64,000 bases of DNA. It comes from Oncomelania hupensis (Eukaryota; Mollusca; Gastropoda; Littorinimorpha; Pomatiopsidae). Under the pieces are notes generated by a model, which had not been told where the DNA came from, did not search any database, and was given only the letters and a program-made list of their open reading frames with translations. Numbering within the stretch: position 1 is the first letter of the stretch; each line of letters starts with the position of its first letter. The stretch is taken from positions 5,198,151 through 5,262,150 of the forward strand of contig CM072522.1 in the NCBI GenBank assembly GCA_036898135.1. The letters run 5' to 3'. This document shows positions 52,306 through 63,823 of this stretch, piece by piece. Both the position numbers and the translations under genes were made by a program.

Positions 52306-53566
52306 TGGTTCCGCAAGGAAAGGCTATTTAAAAGCCTTGGATCCAATCCATCATCAAGGTCTTCGGATCTGTCTGGGGGCGTTTCGCACTTCACCAAAGG
52401 AAAGTCTCTACGCTGAGGCTGGTGAACCTCCCTTGGAGATCCGTAGGCTTCAGCTCGCCATGAATTATTTTCTCAAACTTAAAGCAAACCCAGAAAATCC
52501 CGCTTATGATTGTGTTCTAAACCCGTTATTTACACTTAAATACTCCAACAAACCGACAGAAATTCCTCCTTTTGGTATCAGAATACGTCCTCACTTTGAC
52601 ACTGCAGGCATAGATGTTGACTCTGTTAATGATGATCAATTGCTAACTGTACTTCCACCTTGGAACCTCATCAACCCTATTATCAATTTCAGTCTCACAT
52701 CCTTCAAAAAGACTGAAACTTCCGAAGCTGTTTATAAGCAACTTTATCTCGAACAATGTTCACTATATAAAGGATATGACAAACTTTTTACAGACGGGTC
52801 GAAGAAAGGAGACTCAGTTGCTGCTGCGTCGGTCTCAGGAAGACACCTAGACCAGCATTTGCAACTGCGTCTACCTGATTTTTGTTCTGTTTATACAGCT
52901 GAGCTCAATGCAATTCATCTAGAACTGAAACAGGTTTATCAATCCAAGAGAACCTCGTTTTTAATCCTGTCTGATTCACTGTCAGCACTTCAGGCTCTTT
53001 CCACGAGAAAGATATCACACCCTTTTCTGGCAGAGATCCATAACCTCCACACAGAACTTGTTTCTGAGGGTAAAAGGATAGTTTTTATGTGGGTACCTAG
53101 TCACATGGGCGTCCACCCGCAAAGAGGAAACTGTTTTGGCTCGCCTTCATATTGGGCATACTTGTGTCACCCATAATTTCCTTTTAAAAGGAGAGGAACC
53201 ACCATGGTGCTTTGCATGTGACAAAACGTTTTCCGTTCGTCATTTTATGTCTGAATGTGCTGATCTGGTTGATTTAAGGGAAAGATATCTTGGTTCAGTA
53301 CCTTTTAATGAGGTTTTTAAAGTATGCAATGGTCAGAACCTGTTTCAATTTTTACATGATGTTGGTTTGTTTTATCGCCTCTAAATCATGTCGTCTTGTC
53401 TTTTATTCTTGTTTGGATTTTATTGAAGAAACTGCTTTTATTTACATCTTTCAAAATATTTAAATGTTAACAGTTTAATCTCATTTTACTTAATTTTTTG
53501 TGGTCCTGATTCGGCTCTTGGCAGTCCGCTGGACCCTATAAGCACTGAGTATCTATCTATCTATCT
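52306..53566 (+). pseudogene. N LINE copy N8, 5'-truncated
   Basis: This insertion is flanked by ACCTTCTGCAGC (52294-52305 and 53567-53578). It encodes the end of RT and RNase H (FTDGSKKGDS, VYTAELNAIHLELK, SDSLSALQAL, MWVPSHMG), then a deletion of about 220 bases, then the zinc-knuckle end (CFACDKTFSVRHFMSEC). Its 3' end shows the N terminus GGACCCTATAAGCACTGAG and a TATC tail. The long open frame includes some out-of-frame CR1 sequence at its start. Confidence 0.88.
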
Positions 53567-54005
53567 ACCTTCTGCAGCGTTTGATGAAACAAGTCCCACT
53601 GTTGACTGCAGCTCTTCCCTTCAAACTCACTGTCCCAATTCACCTTTTCTAACTTCTCTCTGACCACCCTCCAGTTTGCCTTTCTGAAATCCCTCATCTC
53701 TTTCTTCCTGTCGCTGTCACTGTCTCTAGGTTCAGAAAAGGCCACTTTGAAGTGCACAATGTTGTGATCGCTGTTGGCTATAGGATCGCCTATCTCCACC
53801 TGCACCATCTCTTCTTTAGAACTGAACACCAAGTTCAACACATTTGCTTTTCTAGTAGCTACAGCCACATGCTGAAACCAAAAACAGTCACTTACTGTAT
53901 CAAGCAAACCTTCCCCTTCTCCACTTTGCTGCCTCTTTTAAAACTGCAAACAATTTCTCATCATTTTCCTGACTAACACCGGGTGGATTGTACACAACAC
54001 CAAAT
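53567..54005 (-). pseudogene. CR1-type LINE, endonuclease C-terminal half
   Basis: This continues the CR1 element. It encodes NLVFSSKEEMVQVEIGDPIA then NSDHNIVHFKV, the end of the endonuclease, and upstream VVYNPPGVSQEND. The 5' end is truncated near 54005. Confidence 0.8.
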
Positions 54006-54820
54006 GTGAGTGAATAGATCTAAATTGTTTTTATTGTTTTTATCATTGTATTATTCAAGGTAAATTCTTGTAATATTTCAAGCCAACAAAAGTTTTATGT
54101 CATGTCCATTTCTTTTTTCCAAGTGTAATATTAAATATATCTGAATAAGCTTTCAATAAGAAAATCAATCAATGTTGTCACCATAAAGCTGTACTTATTT
54201 TTTGTACTTTCTGTCTCCTAGATAAATCTGTTTAGTTATAAGCTTTAAATTGAGCTTTTGCACTAGTAATTTTTATGTCTTGTGCTTTTAAAAACTAGGA
54301 CACCAAAGGCTGACTCTGTTTTGGGCACAGCCAAATGAAGGGAATGTTGAACAAAGTAATAGGTGAGTAAAGAATTAAAAACAAAAAATAGTACTTTAAT
54401 GTGAAGAAAGAAAAAACAACTATTAAAATTAATTAGCAATTAACCTAACCAAAAACAACACACATTCACACACACACACACACACATGGTTCCTTCCATG
54501 TTATGCAGCAAAATAAAAATCGAAAGCAGGCGGAAGCCACGGGGCGATAGGATCGATAGCATGAACAAATGGAACAGGTTGAGCGACTTCCAAGTTGCAT
54601 GCTCATACCCCGCACCCAGTAGGCGGCATAGCTCGGTTGACTTCACAGGCATCCGAACTGACCTTCGTCTGACTATTGGTAGTGTTTTTCATAACCCCGG
54701 CCCCTGGGCATCAGATAATGTGCCTGGCAGCATGTGGGTGCCTCTGGCAGCTTGAGTTAAAGCCTGCTGGAAAAATGCTACATAACAATGAATAAATACA
54801 TTAAATAATACCTTGGTGAC
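54006..54820. other. Unclassified, with a CA repeat
   Basis: A CA microsatellite lies at 54463-54487. An 89-codon plus-strand frame at 54486-54755 is not recognisable and has no conserved motif. AT-rich elsewhere. Confidence 0.35.
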
Positions 54821-55064
54821 CTTCAAATACGGAGAACTAGAAGGGCAAGGCCAATATATATGACATGCTTTTTATGGAACTTGCAATATTTAACATGAAA
54901 ATGAGTGCCCAGAAAAGAAAAAAAAGGAATCAGTGGCATTAAAATGCAAAGTAATACTGACTTTGATCTTTCTACGCTACTAACCTTGAGATGACCTTGA
55001 CCTCCAGCTCCAAATACACTCACGTACTATCAAATAAACTACAGCAAAAATTGTAAAATGCCCC

Positions 55065-55095
<31 letters not shown>

Positions 55096-55810
55096 AAAGA
55101 AAAAAAAAAAAAGAAAAGAAAACAACAACTGATCTTGGCCTTCACGTGACCTCACATGCTCATGTATGATCAAATAACTCTATGTTGTTGCATACTATGG
55201 GCTAAATGTACAATGATCTATTTTTTGTATGTTTTTGCAAGTCCTAAAATGACCTTAAACTTCAAGATCAATGCAAAAACTGAACACATATGAAGGATCA
55301 ATCTATCATCTCTAAATAAAAGTTTGGACTTTATACCTCTGAAGGTCAATTCAAAGTACCTATACTAACTGATTTTTGACAGCCCCTGTAACCTTGACCT
55401 TGGAGTGAGGCTGACTAAATGTGCATATGATGTGTGTCTCATTGATACCTATCATGCATCAAAGAAATAAATTCAATATTAATAAATTAGAAAAAAAATG
55501 AAATTTTGTGAAAAATTGTCATTGTTAACCCTGTGACCATGACCTTGAAGTCATTAATTCACTGATCATTTACAAGGTCTCTTGGGTATACACCATCTTA
55601 CCAAGTTTGTTTGTGATAGTTAAAATAGGTTCTGAGATATTAATCCACTTGCAAGTTTTGCACGTCCAGATGACGGACAGTGGACAGATGGATGGATGGA
55701 CTCACATTTTTTTAAAGTGTCATTTTTGGGCTATTTATGACTCATCTCGCACAGATTTGCAAACATCTGAAAAGCCTTTTTTGGGGGGCGAGTACACAGA
55801 CTCGCGTTGC
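54821..55810 (+). repeat. Dispersed ACCTTGA-type repeat, copy 3 (longest)
   Basis: Repeated TGACCTTGA-like words occur throughout, together with blocks shared with copies at 29159 and 37190-40930. A C run and an A-rich stretch lie at 55062-55125. No coding sequence is present. Ends are not defined. Confidence 0.6.
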
Positions 55811-55814
55811 TATG

Positions 55815-56108
55815 TGTTACGATTCAGACGCACATTATCATTTTGTTTTGTAAATCATGCAATGATAGCATGTATTTACCTTTGATTTGATTTTGTGCTG
55901 TTGCTAGAAGACGTCTTGTATAATGTTGATAATTTTCGTCTGCCGATATTGTTTAGAATTTGTTGGAATTACTTGCTTATTATCGACCGAATTTTGCAGA
56001 TGTTACAGATAAAAGGTAGTTGAATCATGGAGATTTCTAAACATTATATGACGTAAGACAGTGCATAGGTCCGGTGACAAGTTTTATTTTGATTGGGTGT
56101 TATTCATT
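55815..56108 (+). repeat. Truncated LTR related to the solo LTR at 24308
   Basis: It starts TGTTACG and shares TTTACCTTTGATTTGA, GATAATTTTCGT and ATGACGTAAG in the same order as 24308-24640. It is cut at about 56108 by the tail of an N LINE copy. Divergence is clearly visible, so the two are not recent duplicates. Confidence 0.75.
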
Positions 56109-56112
56109 CTGG

Positions 56113-56891
56113 ATAGATATTCAGTGCTTATAGGGTCCAGCAGACTGCCAAAAGCTGAATCAGGACCACACAAAATTAAGTAAAATCAGACTAAACTGTT
56201 AACATTTAAATATGATTTTATAAAAGTAAATAAAATCAGTCTAATAAAATCTAACCAATAATACAAAACAAGACGATATGATTTAAATGTGATTAAACAA
56301 ACCAACACCATGTAAAACTTGAAACAGGTGTTGACTATTGCATACTTTAAAAATACCATTAAAAGGTATTGAACCAAAAAATCTGTCCCTTTCATCAACC
56401 AGACCAGCACATTCAGACATAAAATGGTAAACGGAAAAGGATTTGTCACATGCAAAGCACCATGGTGGTTCTTCTCCTTTTAAAAGAAAACTATGGGTGA
56501 CATAAGTATGCCCAATATGAAGGCGAGCCAAAAGTTTCTTCTTTGCAAAGTCAGACAAAGAAGCAGACAAATCTGGAAGAATTTGAAATAATTTGTTATT
56601 GATTTGATTAGACCATTCAGTATGCCACAGCCGTTTACAATAAGATCCAGTCATACAACACAGGTCAGAGTATGGAACAAACTGAAAAATCTCTGAAGGG
56701 AAATCGAGATGCAAAGCTTCTTTAGCCGCTTTGTCCACTGCAATATTGCCACGGATGCCCATGTGACTAGGTACCCACATAAAAACTATCTTTTTACCCT
56801 CAGAAACAAGTTGTGTGTGGAGGTCATGGATCTTTGCCAGAAAAGGATGCGATATCTTTCTCGTGGAAAGAGCCTGAAGTGCTGACAGTGA
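56113..56891 (-). pseudogene. N LINE copy N5 (3' part)
   Basis: It starts with the N terminus and a GATA tail, and encodes part of RNase H (SALQALSTRK, MGIRGNIAVD) and the zinc-knuckle end in a 209-residue frame. It breaks at ACAGTGA (56885-56891) and resumes at 58404 after a 1.5-kb insertion. Confidence 0.8.
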
Positions 56892-58396
56892 GAGGCTATT
56901 TAGACCCTGCACTAAGGCTTCTCACCTTAAATAGTTCAGCCTGCTGTATCCTGTGTAACATAAAATCGCTGCCTAGCAGACGAAACAGGTCAGTTGTGTG
57001 CTAAGCATGTGTAGGCTAGATTCTCGCTCAGGTAGGCAGCGACCTCATCCTGCTGACGTATACCCCCCCCCCCCCCCCCCCCACTCCCTGATAGACGGTG
57101 CTCTGGTCTCACGAGACTTTCGTAGGCTTTAGCTTGACCACTACATTAGGTAGTCATTCTGTGCCTAACCCTGGTCCTGATTTGGCTCGGAGGAGTCCGC
57201 TGGACCTAAAGCAATAATCATGTAATGTGCCTAACTCTCACACGAGAAGGAGCAACACTCTGAAAGATCTCTCTAGAGAAAGACTAGCAGGTGACGGGTG
57301 AATTCAATTCATCGCAGTATAGCCACAGCCTGACATTGTTGAAAAGGTAAATTATCAATCTTTTGTTTCATCACACTTTATTGATAATATTGTTGGATTA
57401 TGTTTGTGAAGTCTTGCCATCTTTTATCATTGTGAATGTTAGTCAAACTTTGCTTGACCACATGGTAGGCACACGACCGGTTTCGCCACCATGAGGTAGC
57501 CCCTACTGTCCAACTGTTGTTTCTCCTATGTGTATTATTGCAGACCAGTGGCTGTACCGGAGAATGTGTACATTGTTAATTACTTCTCCATGTGTTTATT
57601 TTATCTGTGATGTGTATATGTATAGGAATTAGGTTGGAGATTCCAGTGGACCATCGACATAGAAGAATTGGTCGTCCCTTATTTGTTTAAGTGGATGCGA
57701 TCTCACTGAGGGCTGTTTCTGCCAACAGTGAGACACTGTACAACCTTTTTAAACAAGGTGTTGCAGATGAGCAGGCTTGTTGGTCTGAGGCAGGGATAGA
57801 CCACTGAAAGTCAACCCTGACATTCGGCCTGCAGGGGAACATCGAGCACCGATCTATGATAGCCCAATAGTCCACACCCATGGAGGAGACACCATCACCA
57901 CACCTCAAATATTCAGATAAATGACACTAAAGACATGCACAAACACTGCCCTAGAAGGACTGTGCTGTAGCCCACTCTCCAGAAACAAGAACATTAGGCC
58001 ATCCAGAACAAATAGCCCAATGATGGGACAGTAGCAAATATCAAGAACATATCAGTAGCAGCATAGACCCATCAAGGAAAAAACTATTTGAAGTGAATTT
58101 GGACATTTAAGTTAATAGAGTGTTTAGATAATTATGTATAGAGTAGAGGAAATAAATGTGTGATATTTACTGTTAACAAGTGGCTGGACTACCTGTTTCA
58201 TAGCCGTGTGAGAGCTAGTGTGTCAGTGAATCTTTTACCATTTTCTCTATAACCCTATCCGCACACAGACCGAGCTAAACATATAAATGTATTAAGATTA
58301 GTCACAGGGTGATTAGACTAGCTGATCCCCGCAGACAAAGACGAGTGGGTAATAGCATTCCATTGTGCAGACCCCAGAAACAATAGACCCACCATC
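56892..58396. mobile_element. Unidentified 1.5-kb insertion in an N LINE
   Basis: It separates two parts of one N copy and is flanked by ACAGTGA on both sides (56885-56891 and 58397-58403). It contains a C run (57063-57082) and, at about 57165-57225, a shared N/X-type tail in plus orientation followed by AATAATCATGTAATGT. The rest is unclassified. More than one element may be involved. Confidence 0.5.
57165..57225 (+). repeat. Shared N/X tail on an unrelated body
   Basis: GGTCCTGATTTGGCTCGG, then AGTCCGCTGGACCTAAAGCAA matches the family tail closely. The sequence upstream (56892-57160) does not match X or N, suggesting a different retroposon using the same tail. Confidence 0.7.
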
Positions 58397-59510
58397 ACAG
58401 TGAATCAGATGTGATTAAAAACGAGGTTCTTTTGGATTGATAAACCTGTTTCAGAGCTAGATGAATTGCATTGAGCTCAGCTGTATAAACAGAACAAAAA
58501 TCAGGTAGACGCTGTTGCAAAGGCTGGTCTAGGTGTCTCCCAGAGACTGATGCAGCAACAACTGAGTCTTCTTTCTTCAACCCATCTGTAAAATATCCTT
58601 ATACAATGAACATTGTTCGAGATAAAGTTGCTTATAAACAGTTTAGGAAGTTTTGGTCTTTTTGAAGGATGTGAGAATGAAGTTGATAATGGGGTTGATG
58701 AGGTTTCAAGGTGGAAGTACAGTTAGCAATTGATCATCATTAACAGTCAACATCTATGCCTGCAGTGTCAAAGTGAGGACGTATTCTGATACCAAAAGGA
58801 GGAATTTCTGTTGGTTTGTTGGCGTATTTAAGCGTAAATAACAGGTTTAGAACACAATCATAAGCGGGATTTTCTGGGTTTGCTTTAAGTTTGATAAAAT
58901 AATTCATGGCGAGCTGAAGCCTGCGGATCTCCAAGGGAGGTTCGCCAGCCTCAGCATAGAGAATTTCCTTCGGTGAAGTGCGAAACGCCCCCAAACAGAT
59001 CCGAAGACCTTGATGATGGATTAGATCCAAGGCTTTCAATTACGCTTTCCTAGTGGAACCATACACGATGCTATACCATAATCCAATTTAGAGCGTACCA
59101 GAGAACGATAGAGGAGGAGCAAAGTTTGCTTGTCTGCTCCCCAGTCTGTGTGGCTGATAACTTTCAAAACGTTAAGACCTTTCTGGCAGCTTTCCCTCAG
59201 GTATTTAGTATGTGGCAGAAAAGTAAATTTGCTGTCAAAAATAATACCCAAAAATTATACTTGTTTAGAAACTTTGATGGGTTCACCATAAACATGGAGA
59301 GAAGGGTTCAAAACCTGGTTCTGTTTGTGATGAAAATGAATGCATTCGGTTTTAGAAAGCGAAAATTGGAAGCCGTTTTCTTCTACCCACCCCTGAATTT
59401 TATCTATGCCAAGCTGAAGTTGACACTCCACCCCAGCCAAGGTTTCACTCTTAGCCAAGATGGAGAAATCATCAACAAACAAGAAATTATAGAGTACTAG
59501 GGGCTTAGCA
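58397..59510 (-). pseudogene. N LINE copy N6 (RT C-terminal half to RNase H)
   Basis: It continues N5 after the insertion: RNase H start (VYTAELNAIHLALK), the post-RT region (LIHHQGLRICLGAFRTSP) and RT palm with FVDDFSILAK and the thumb-side block FKFSEAKTE-like. Stop codons and small deletions are present. Confidence 0.75.
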
Positions 59511-59566
59511 AATACCCAAAACATTCAGCTACAAGTGCTTCATTTTTTCAGTCAGTCGCATTTGAC

Positions 59567-61142
59567 CTGGTTCTGTTTGCGATTAAAACAAATGCATTCG
59601 GTTTTAGAAAGTAAAAATTGGAAGCTGTTTTCTTCTTCCCACCCCTGAATTTTATCTATGCAAAGCTGAAGTTGACGTTCCACCCCAGCCAAGATTTTAC
59701 CCTTAGCCGAGATGGAGAAATCATCAACAAACAAGGATTTATCTGCCAGATTTGACGTTTTTAACTATGTTTTGATCTTAATGTTAAACAAAAGAGGAGA
59801 TAAAATGCTACCCTGAGGGACACCCATCTCCTGCTCCTGATCTGAAACTTTCTATCGGTTACAAAATTTTCTATAAAAATGGGTAAGTTCCCACAGCAGC
59901 CTAGGAGTTCTATAACTTTTAGAATCCCGAAATTCCAAGTTGTGTCGTATGCCTTTTCTAGATTAAAAAAAAAAAAAAAAGTTCACCGTTAACCAACTCG
60001 TTTCTGACGAACAACTCGAATTGAATGAGATGATCTAAAGTGCACCTGTTTTTGCGGAAACCACACTAAGAGATATCCAGAGGGTTGATGGATTCTAACT
60101 GCCACATCAAACGCTCATAGATCATTCTTTCCATTGTTTTGCACAAACAGCTTGTAAGGGCAATGGACCTGTAGCTGTTTGGGTCAGAGTGATTCTTACC
60201 AGGTTTAGGGATTGGTACAATAACTGCTTCCCACCAAGATGGGGGAAAGGAACCAGAAGACCAGATATGATTAAACACAGCCAAGAGAATTTTAAGGGAA
60301 TCTTTAGGCAGGTGCGAAATAAACTGATAATTAATATCATCAGGACCAGAAGCAGAATTATTGGCTTTCAGGATGGAATCTGTCAATTCTTCCATAGAAA
60401 ATGGAAGGTTACATGGTTCACAATTATCGGAGTAAAAAAAGCAGGGTTCTCTTTCTTTTTTTATCTTTGATGTTTTGGAATTTTGGGGAATAATGAGCGG
60501 ACGAAGAATTGTGATAGATGGTAGAGGTCAACAAGTCAGCCACATGCTTTCTGTCAGTGATAATCTGTCCACGTTTTTTCAGACCTTGGATCACAGCTTT
60601 GGAGTTTTTTCCTTTAATTCTTTTTATTATTTTCCAGACTGTTTTGGGAGAGGTTTTGGTATGAAGTTTGGAACAGAAGGTTTTCCAGGATAGATGCCTT
60701 TTTTGTATAAAGATATACCTAGTTTTAGCTTGCAGCTTCTTTAAATTTATTTTCAGCAGTAGGATTTTGAAAGAAACTTCGTTGGGCTTGTTTCCTTTGA
60801 TGATGAAGAGTCTTGCATTCTTCATCAAACCAAGGGGTCTTCGAGGCACTGCTTTTAATAGATGTTTTGGGTATATTTTTAGGGAAGCATATTCTATTAG
60901 GATATTAGAAAACTCCTAAGCTGGATCTTTGGAATTGACACAGTCATTGGTAATTCGACAAGCTGAGGAGTGTCCAAATTGGTCCCAATCGGCTTTTTTG
61001 AAATTCAAGCGCCACTGGGGCTCCTCAGATTGATGTTCTAGAAACTTTAGAAAAATTGGAAAATGATCATTCTTACAGAGATCCGAATGAGGTTTCCAAT
61101 CAAGGTCCAAAAAAAAGAAGGGTCACAGATGGCCAAGTCAAG
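59567..61142 (-). pseudogene. N LINE copy N7 (endonuclease end to RT palm)
   Basis: It includes the end of the endonuclease (FSNLLDLAICDPSFF, NDHFPIFLKFLEHQ), the linker (MPRRPLGLMKNARLF), RT fingers (SGPDDINYQF, PIPKPGKNHS) and palm (FVDDFSISAKG). It overlaps N6 by about 250 bases of homologous RT sequence and is separated from it by about 56 bases of filler. This is probably a rearranged duplication rather than two clean insertions. Confidence 0.75.
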
Positions 61143-61637
61143 TAAATTAGAAAATATTCCAAGGGCAAACTGGACCCGTGCCAGTTTGCTTACCAAGCTA
61201 ACCGGTCTGTCAATGATGCCGTTGCCCTGGCCCTTCACTTCATCCTCCAGCAGCTAGAAACCCCTAATCACTACGCCCGCCTCCTCTTCGTAGACTACTC
61301 TTCTGCTTTCAACACCATCGTCCCCCAGACCCTGTTCGACAAGCTTCAGCTCTTTAACCTCTCCCCCTCCATCTCTTTCTGGATTCTGAGCTTCCTCCTC
61401 AACCGCCCCCACTCAGTGAAAATAGGCAGCAACATCTCGCAGTTCCTGACCCTGAGCACAGGCGCACCCCAGGGGTGTGTCCTGTCTTCTTTTCTATACT
61501 GCCTGTACACCAACGACTGCACCTCCCATCACGTGTCAGTTCAACTCGTAAAGTTCGCCAATGACACCACCGTTGAGGGCATCATATCCAATGGAGATGA
61601 GTCAGCCTACAGGCAGGAAGTTGACCTGCTGGTCTTC
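61143..61637 (+). pseudogene. L2-type LINE RT fragment
   Basis: The translation includes YQANRSVNDAVALALHFILQ, FVDYSSAFNTIVPQTLF, STGAPQGCVLSSFLYCLYTN and FANDTTVEGII, RT blocks of L2-group LINEs. The catalytic FADD appears as FAND. It is bounded by N and RTE fragments and has no ends of its own. Confidence 0.8.
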
Positions 61638-62766
61638 TGTAGCACTTCATCTCCATGCTTTGTATTCTTCGTTGTAGATCTGCTGTGAGGGTCCATGTTT
61701 CACAAGCATATAGGAAGATGGAGATGACAAGGGAGCGCAGCAGTCTTACTTTGGAATGTAGACTAATGGTCCTGTCTTTCCAAATGGGCTTTAACCTTGT
61801 CAGGGCAGCAGTTGTTTGTGCGATCCTGGAGAGGACATCCTTGTTGGGACCCATTGTCTGATACAATGGCTCCTAAATATTTGAAGCTATGCACTGTGTT
61901 CAGGGATTGGCCTTGGACTTTGATGTTCGTGTTGATGCCATTGGTGTTGTTGGTCATCATTTTGGTCTTCTCTGCACTTATTTCCATTCCATAAGCTCTG
62001 GAGGTCATGTCAAGCCTCTGTACCAGCTGTTCAAGTTCTTGTTCCTCTCCAGCCAATCCATCAATGTCATCCGCAAAACGAAGATTGGAGATTGCTCTAC
62101 CCAATATGCTGACCGTGCCTTCATGATCTGCAAGGGCATCTGACATGATGCGCTCTAGGAAGATGTTGAAGAGTGTTGGAGAGAGTAGGCATCCTTGACG
62201 CACACCAATTGTTGTTCTGAACCAGTTCCCGATGACGCTGTTATAGAGGACTGCACTGGTAGCCTTGTCATACAGGCTTTTGATGACTTCAATAATTTTA
62301 GTGCTGATGTTGTACACTTTCATTGTTGGCCATAGAGCTGCATGCCAGACTCGGTCAAACGCCTTCTTGAATTCTATGAACACATGATATAGATGTTGGT
62401 GCTGTAGGTATTTCTCACAGATTATTCTGAGGTTGAAAAGCTGCCTCAACTTCTTCCCGGAGAATTGGGAGGATTTCTTCTTTTTCTCTGTTACCGGGAC
62501 ATGCTAGAACTGATGGGTCTCCATTTGGTGTATGGTTGTAAAGGTCAGAGCAGTACTCTGTCCATCTGTCCTCTTGTTCTTCTTGCTTTGTATCGTGGAG
62601 ACTTTGGGCTGTTTAACACTTGTCAGCTGCTTCACAGTCTGGTAGGCCTTCTTGCTGTTGTTCTTGTTTAGACTGTTCTCTATTTCCTGGCATTGATCTT
62701 CTATCCATTTCTCCTTTGCTGTGCGCATGCCTTTTCGGATGTCATTGTTGATTTTTTGGTAGGGTT
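61638..62766 (-). pseudogene. RTE LINE fragment G with internal deletion
   Basis: It encodes RT (EFKKAFDRVWHAALW, GVRQGCLLSP, FADDIDGLAG) and, after a deletion near 62445, the linker block NWIEDQCQEIE-like KWIEDQCQEIENSLNKNN. Neither the endonuclease nor the 3' tail is present. Confidence 0.8.
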
Positions 62767-62767
62767 A

Positions 62768-62905
62768 GGGTTAGTGGATTGTAAGCAAGAGTATCCAGAT
62801 AACTGAAGTATTTTATCAGGACTCAGAAGAGTTTCCTGTAGACAAATTACACTTGGTCGGTTTTTAGTAAGCAGGAGCAACTGTTCGTAGTTGGCTTTAA
62901 AGGAC
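62768..62905 (-). pseudogene. N-type endonuclease N-terminal fragment
   Basis: The minus-strand frame includes FKANYEQLLLLTKNRPSVIC, then LQETLL, the glutamate block of an AP endonuclease, and GYSCLQSTN. It fits the beginning of an I-group ORF2. It may be the missing start of copy N7. Confidence 0.6.
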
Positions 62906-63009
62906 GACTTCTTAGTGCCGAAAAACACGAATCGCGAACGCGCTTACCTCCCCTCGGAAGTGACGTAGCGACGATAAGAGAACAGCCCCTTTTTACAACT
63001 TATTTTGCC

Positions 63010-63194
63010 ATGTCTTCCTCTGAAAGTGACTGCTTATCGGAGTTTTCCGACATAGAAATTGATACTGATGAAGTTATGGGTTTAAAACCGTACATGTTCG
63101 AGCCATTAGCCTGTTCGGCTATTAGTGACGAAAAGCAAAGGTCTACTACTAGTACTACTACCAATATCGAACGCAGCAAAGATCCTACGCATTG
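63010..63194 (+). CDS. First exon of a possible P2X7-C-terminal-like gene
   Basis: The frame opens [20 protein letters not shown], rich in Ser and acidic residues, followed by PYMFEPLA. It ends at a strong splice donor (TTG followed by GTAAGT) in phase 2. An acidic start followed by a YxFEP motif is what I recall for invertebrate genes with a P2X7 C-terminal-like domain, but that domain would be in later exons not seen here. A (TA)n array occupies the start of the intron. The upstream 70 bases are GC-richer, with TGACGTAGCGACG. Confidence 0.45.
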
Positions 63195-63265
63195 GTAAGT
63201 AAAACTAATTTGACTATCATTGTATCAATCATTCTATGTTTATTAAGTATATCACTGTCGTGCTC

Positions 63266-63383
<118 letters not shown>

Positions 63384-63609
63384 AAAAATCAGGACTGATC
63401 ACACGAAGCAACCGGTCACACGCTAAAATTAATTCTATACAACAGAGGCTGAAGTTGGTTTTCGCTGCGGCTCGCTCATAGGCCTCTTTCCTTGTTCCTG
63501 TACATGCTAACAAACAATCTTGCAGCTCTTCAAATGATATAAAATAATATACCCAAAAGCAACTGAAAATAATTAAAATATTGGTGCAATCGCAAGCACT
63601 TAGCACCAC

Positions 63610-63823
63610 TCAATCTCCATTGTATTAGGTTCTCGAAGTCCTCTTCTCTGAAGTGCGCGGAGCAAACTATTGTGGAAGATATTCCACGAATGAAGTCTTT
63701 TTTAGTCTTAATTATGAATTTGTCCCACAACGGCCATAAACTTGTATTGGCGAGATACGAGTGAAGGGCCACAGTTTCGCTTTTTATATTTGAGCAACCA
63801 CCCACAACACAGCGTCTCGGCAT
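63610..63823 (-). CDS. THAP zinc-finger exon
   Basis: The frame starts MPRRCVVGGCSN and has the C2CH pattern of a THAP DNA-binding domain: C5, C10, C54 and H57 (VCSAHF), with the conserved W33 between. THAP domains occur in host transcription regulators and in the transposases of P and Kolobok-type elements. The closing AVPTIF-like motif is not in this frame, so a splice or loss occurs near 63610; a GTGCTA donor lies there. The frame upstream of MPRRC could extend to an earlier Met, but this Met is where domain members usually start. Confidence 0.7.

Noticed and set aside
52160..53176. Single 338-residue gene
   Set aside because: The first part is out-of-frame CR1 sequence; the rest is a truncated N LINE inserted there, as the 12-bp duplication shows.
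54486..54755. 89-codon plus-strand frame next to a CA repeat
   Set aside because: I could not recognise it and found no splice or promoter context; kept only as unclassified sequence.
57687..57908. 73-codon minus-strand open frame inside the 1.5-kb insert
   Set aside because: No motif or codon pattern supports it.
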